Below are positions 5,521 through 7,455 of a DNA stretch of 7,455 bases, piece after piece. A model generated the notes under the pieces. The model saw only the letters and a list, made by a program, of their open reading frames with translations. It was not told the DNA's origin and searched no databases. The stretch's first letter is position 1. Each line of letters begins with the position of its first letter. Location: the NCBI GenBank assembly GCA_003132905.1, contig PKZC01000185.1, forward strand, positions 1 through 7,455, read 5' to 3'. Made by a program: the position numbers and the translations under genes. Source of the DNA: Bryobacterales bacterium. GTDB lineage: Bacteria > Acidobacteriota > Terriglobia > Bryobacterales > Bryobacteraceae.

Positions 5521-5619
5521 CGGTGCCGCAATTCGCCGAATTGTGCCGACGAGTGCCGTACTTTGCCGACCACCAGCGAAAATGCCGTATCGTGCCGTAA
5601 TCCGCCGTCTTTCGCCGAC
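5521..5619 (+). repeat. ten-unit, 10-bp array with YGCCG core
   Basis: The core YGCCG starts at 5524, 5534, 5544, 5554, 5564, 5583, 5593, 5603 and 5613. A degenerate unit, CAGCG, stands at 5574, and the register shifts by one base after it. Only the five-base core is conserved (usually followed by A or T), and the other five bases vary. A 10-bp period puts every core on nearly the same face of the helix. The first units also contain the palindrome CAATTC-GCC-GAATTG (5529-5543). Confidence 0.8.
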
Positions 5620-5765
5620 CATGGCAGACCTCAAAGTTTTCTGTCCGGAATTCCCTCTGCCATTCCCTTAATAGTGGAGGCGCTGGGCTCCACGGCACGT
5701 CGCGACGCGTTCATGCCCTTTTTCCGGCTAGGTACGGCGCGGGTGTTCCGCTCAGAGGTGAAATC

Positions 5766-5969
5766 ATGGTCAATCTCATGACAGAGAACGAAGTATCGAA
5801 ACGGCTGAACGTGAGCGTCGCGTCGCTGCGGAGATGGCGACTGCTGAGGCGCGGGCCGGCGTTCATCAAGGTCGGATCGCTGGTCCGCTATTCGCCGGAC
5901 GAGCTTGAGGCTTGGCTCGCCTCGCGGCCCACGGGAGGGAGCAGGGCCACGCCCGCGACGAGTTCCTAG
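5766..5969 (+). CDS. excisionase-like MerR-superfamily HTH protein (HTH_17 type), 67 residues
   Basis: ATG 5766 is preceded by AGAGGTG (5754-5760), a suitable ribosome binding site. Residues 4-52 form the HTH_17 domain: MTENEVSKRLNVSVASLRRW is the helix-turn-helix, and FIKVGSLVRYSPDELEAWL the wing and last helix. A short Ser/Thr/Ala-rich tail follows. Members bind element DNA as excisionases (recombination directionality factors) or as regulators. It sits between the repeat region and the basic-protein/integrase pair, a usual place for an excisionase. It closely parallels the protein at 3545-3757 (GVSVAT/NVSVAS; SAVRYKPSDIEAFL/SLVRYSPDELEAWL), so the element carries two paralogous or convergent copies, one on each side of the presumed origin. 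Confidence 0.85.
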   Translation: MVNLMTENEVSKRLNVSVASLRRWRLLRRGPAFIKVGSLVRYSPDELEAWLASRPTGGSRATPATSS

Positions 5970-5998
5970 ATGGTCCACCGAGCCTGTCATCTTGCTTC

Positions 5999-6027
5999 TT
6001 GCAATATCCTAGGCCTAGGTTTATGAT
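5999..6027 (+). promoter_or_regulatory. sigma70-type promoter with a 12-bp palindrome in its spacer
   Basis: TTGCAA (5999-6004; 4 of 6 to consensus) and TATGAT (6022-6027; 5 of 6) are separated by exactly 17 bases. CCTAGGCCTAGG, a perfect 12-bp palindrome that is also a tandem CCTAGG, fills 6008-6019 of the spacer, as an operator would. Transcription would start near 6034-6035, at the ATG of the next gene, which implies a leaderless message. Confidence 0.55.
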
Positions 6028-6034
6028 TATCGAC

Positions 6035-6235
6035 ATGGCCAAGCTCCGCATCCCCGATGACGTAATGGAGTACTTTCGCAAGACTGGCTCGATGGGCGGC
6101 AAGACCCGCGCGAAGAAGTACACCAAGAAGCAGTTGAGCGAGATGGGCAAGAAGGGCGGCCGGCCGAAGGGGAGCGGGAAGAAGAAGCCGAACGCGACGA
6201 AGAAGGCGAAGGCAACAAAGAAAGGCGGTAAGTGA
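6035..6235 (+). CDS. small lysine-rich DNA-binding-type protein, 66 residues
   Basis: The short N-terminal part (AKLRIPDDVMEYFRKTG) is followed by GGKTRAKKYTKKQLSEMGKKGGRPKG, a segment seen in many small bacterial proteins with repeated GGK/KGG motifs. A tail made almost only of Lys, Ala, Thr and Gly completes it. Nineteen of 66 residues are lysine, and GGRPKG resembles an AT-hook core. It is probably a nucleic-acid-binding accessory protein, perhaps assisting integrase or compacting DNA; its exact role is unknown. ATG 6035 fits the predicted transcript start; an in-frame ATG at 6023 lies inside the -10 hexamer and is less likely. Its stop overlaps the integrase ATG by one base (TGATG), so the two are translated together. 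Confidence 0.75.
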   Translation: MAKLRIPDDVMEYFRKTGSMGGKTRAKKYTKKQLSEMGKKGGRPKGSGKKKPNATKKAKATKKGGK

Positions 6236-7419
6236 TGGCGGTCTACAAACAAACGAAGAGCAAGAATTGGTGGTACAAGTTCACCTGGAACGGCGAAGCC
6301 ATCCGGGAGAGCACCAAACAGACGAATAAGCGCGTCGCCGAACAGATGGAGGCGGCCCACCGTACGGCACTCGCCAAGGGTGAGGTAGGAATACGGGACA
6401 AGAAGCCAGTTCCCACGCTGAAGGACTTTGCCGAACATGACTTTCTGCCCTTCGTGTGCTCAACGTTTGCCGCGAAGCCCAAGACCTTGGCGTACTATCG
6501 AAACGGTGTTGCTAGGCTGCTGGCGTTCGAGCGCCTTGCCAATGAGCACTTGGACGCAATCACCAGCGACCGAGTCGCGGAATATGTCAAGAAGCGGCAA
6601 GAGGCAAAGGGTAAGTGCGGGCAGTTGCTGCAAGTGGCAAGCCTCAACCGCGAATTGCAGGTGTTGAGGCGCATATTCCATCTAGCGCAGGAGTGGGGCA
6701 GGGTGGAGCGGGCATTGCCTAACGTCAAGATGCTTCCCGGTGAGAAGCACCGCGAAAGAGTATTGACGGCTGCCGAAGAGAATCTCTACTTTGCCGGTGC
6801 TTCGACGGAAGCCATGTCACAGTTTGCGGACGCCAGCCTGCTTCGAGATGTAGCGACGATCCTCGTTGATTGCGGCGTCCGTCCCGAAGAGTGCTTCAGA
6901 CTTCGAGCTGAGAATGTCGTGGAAGGCAAAGTTGAAATCCATTTCGGAAAAACGGATAACGCACGCCGCCGCATCCCAGTGACGCCGCGCGTTGGAGCGA
7001 TTCTCGACATGCGAATCTCAAAAGTCGGCGGCAAGGGATGGATCTTCCCTGCTGAAACAAAGAGCGGGCATATCGAGCCTTCCAGCGTCAAGAAGCAGCA
7101 CGCCAAGGCAATTAGGGAGGCAACAACCATCCTGCGTAAGCAGATCGGGCAGAAGGACGCTGAGTTCGAGGGTTTTGAACTGTATACCCTCCGGCACACC
7201 TGTCTCACGCGCTGGGCGCCGCACATGGACCCTTGGACACTCGCCTACCTGGCTGGGCACCGCGACATGAACATCACGAAACGCTACGTTCACCCGCAGG
7301 AGCAGACGATTCGCTCAGCGATGGATCGGGCGGAAGTTGCAAAGGGTGGGCATACTTTTAGGCATACCGACCTGGAAGCCAAATTGGCAAACATGGAAAT
7401 CTCTGGTCCAACCGTCTAA
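6235..7419 (+). CDS. int: tyrosine-type site-specific integrase, 394 residues
   Basis: Integrates and excises the element by strand exchange at attachment sites. The N-terminal arm-binding domain (about 1-50; VYKQTKSKNWWYKFTWNGE, then a helix with KQTNKRVAEQME) is followed by a SAM-like core-binding domain (about 62-165, starting PTLKDFAEHDF) and the catalytic domain (about 175-360). Catalytic residues visible: Arg216 in CGVRPEE, Lys239 in GKTDNARRR, Arg320 in YTLRHT, His342 in AGHRD, and the nucleophile Tyr351 in TKRYVHP. The usual first His of the HxxR motif is Tyr317, a variant common in related integrases. ATG 6235 overlaps the upstream stop; GTG 6232 is one codon earlier and possible. 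The length and all domains indicate an intact enzyme. It reads towards, and stops 16 bases from, the 3' end of a minus-strand tRNA, the likely attachment site. Confidence 0.95.
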   Translation: MAVYKQTKSKNWWYKFTWNGEAIRESTKQTNKRVAEQMEAAHRTALAKGEVGIRDKKPVPTLKDFAEHDFLPFVCSTFAAKPKTLAYYRNGVARLLAFERLANEHLDAITSDRVAEYVKKRQEAKGKCGQLLQVASLNRELQVLRRIFHLAQEWGRVERALPNVKMLPGEKHRERVLTAAEENLYFAGASTEAMSQFADASLLRDVATILVDCGVRPEECFRLRAENVVEGKVEIHFGKTDNARRRIPVTPRVGAILDMRISKVGGKGWIFPAETKSGHIEPSSVKKQHAKAIREATTILRKQIGQKDAEFEGFELYTLRHTCLTRWAPHMDPWTLAYLAGHRDMNITKRYVHPQEQTIRSAMDRAEVAKGGHTFRHTDLEAKLANMEISGPTV

Positions 7420-7435
7420 GATTGTGAGGGTTAAG

Positions 7436-7455
7436 TGGTGCGCCCGGCATGACTC
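7436..7455 (-). tRNA. 3' end of a tRNA gene, cut by the window edge (possibly tRNA-Arg)
   Basis: Read on the minus strand, the last 20 bases give part of a T-loop (GAGT), the 3' T-stem strand CATGC, a 7-base acceptor strand CGGGCGC, discriminator A, and encoded CCA (plus 7436-7438). A 5' acceptor strand GCGCCCG is implied, as in several bacterial tRNA-Arg genes; the anticodon is outside the window, so the identity is only a guess. Position next to the integrase supports it as the attachment site. Confidence 0.6.

Larger units (their letters stand above)
5115..5765. other. gene-free, repeat-filled control region of the element
   Basis: About 650 bases separate the ATPase from the second HTH gene. 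They hold three repeat families (9-bp iterons, GCATCCC sites, a 10-bp YGCCG array) plus smaller palindromes: GGAATTCC (5647-5654) and CGTCGCGACG (5698-5707). Several long open frames cross it, but their translations only reflect the DNA repeats (runs such as NFVNFV and VHNVHEVH), so I treat the region as non-coding. Confidence 0.65.
2534..7438 (+). mobile_element. integrative element at a tRNA 3' end (left limit uncertain)
   Basis: All genes from 2534 to 7419 run on the plus strand: zinc-ribbon protein, 181-residue unknown, excisionase-like HTH, replication-type ATPase, origin-like repeats, second excisionase-like HTH, basic protein and tyrosine integrase. The integrase ends just before the 3' end of a minus-strand tRNA, the usual attachment site for such elements. 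No phage structural, relaxase or conjugation genes are seen, so it resembles a satellite, phage-inducible-type island or integrative plasmid rather than a full prophage or conjugative element. The left end is a guess from gene content: the repeat of the tRNA 3' end that should mark it was not found in the window, and it may lie to the left of it. Confidence 0.5.

Noticed and set aside
5521..5619. CRISPR-like array
   Set aside because: Units are 10 bp with a 5-bp core; there are no long repeats with unique spacers and no cas genes.
5111..5671. 186-codon plus-strand frame starting with GTG at the ATPase stop
   Set aside because: Its protein is largely a translation of the DNA repeats (NFVNFV, VHNVHEVH, then the YGCCG array), while the repeats are organised by DNA spacing (9 and 10 bp) and inversion, not by codons.
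5293..5781. 162-codon frame across the same repeat region and into the second HTH gene
   Set aside because: Low-complexity translation of the arrays, overlapping the start of a well-supported HTH gene.

Overview
The window looks like GC-rich bacterial chromosome carrying an integrated mobile element on its right two thirds. Short secreted proteins of unknown function, a proteasome-fold secreted protein and the style of the integrase suggest a soil bacterium such as a member of the Acidobacteriota (Solibacter/Bryobacter type). That assignment is an impression from protein style; no marker gene in the window settles it.

Left part (1-2340), probably host chromosome or older accessory DNA: the edge of a minus-strand gene, a possible micro-ORF, a secreted protein of unknown function (123-731, minus), and a divergent XRE-family regulator (822-1049, plus). 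The gap between the last two carries a palindromic operator and a minus-strand promoter. A stretch without convincing genes (1050-1465) follows, then a secreted protein with a proteasome-like (Ntn-hydrolase) fold (1466-2338). This last gene is visibly more AT-rich than what follows. A strong intrinsic terminator stands at 2493-2526.

Right part (about 2534-7455), mobile element, all genes on the plus strand: a small CxxC/CxxC protein, a 181-residue protein of unknown function, a cluster of palindromes, an excisionase-like HTH protein, an AAA-type ATPase related in style to replication ATPases of phages and satellites, about 650 bases of repeat-filled DNA without a gene, a second excisionase-like HTH protein, a lysine-rich basic protein, and a tyrosine integrase. 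The integrase ends 16 bases before the 3' end of a tRNA gene on the minus strand, cut by the window edge. Integrase beside a tRNA 3' end is the classic layout of an element integrated at a tRNA. The matching left attachment site was not found.

The most interesting part is the repeat-filled DNA between the ATPase and the second HTH gene. It holds three different repeat families in order: two mirror-image sets of three 9-bp iterons placed symmetrically about an AT-rich core (5111-5290), a cluster of GCATCCC sites including a hairpin (5368-5463), and an array of ten 10-bp units with a YGCCG core, in register with the DNA helix (5521-5619). Together with the adjacent ATPase this looks like a replication origin plus a partition, initiator or regulator array of an autonomous or satellite-like element. 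The function is inferred; the repeats themselves are read directly.
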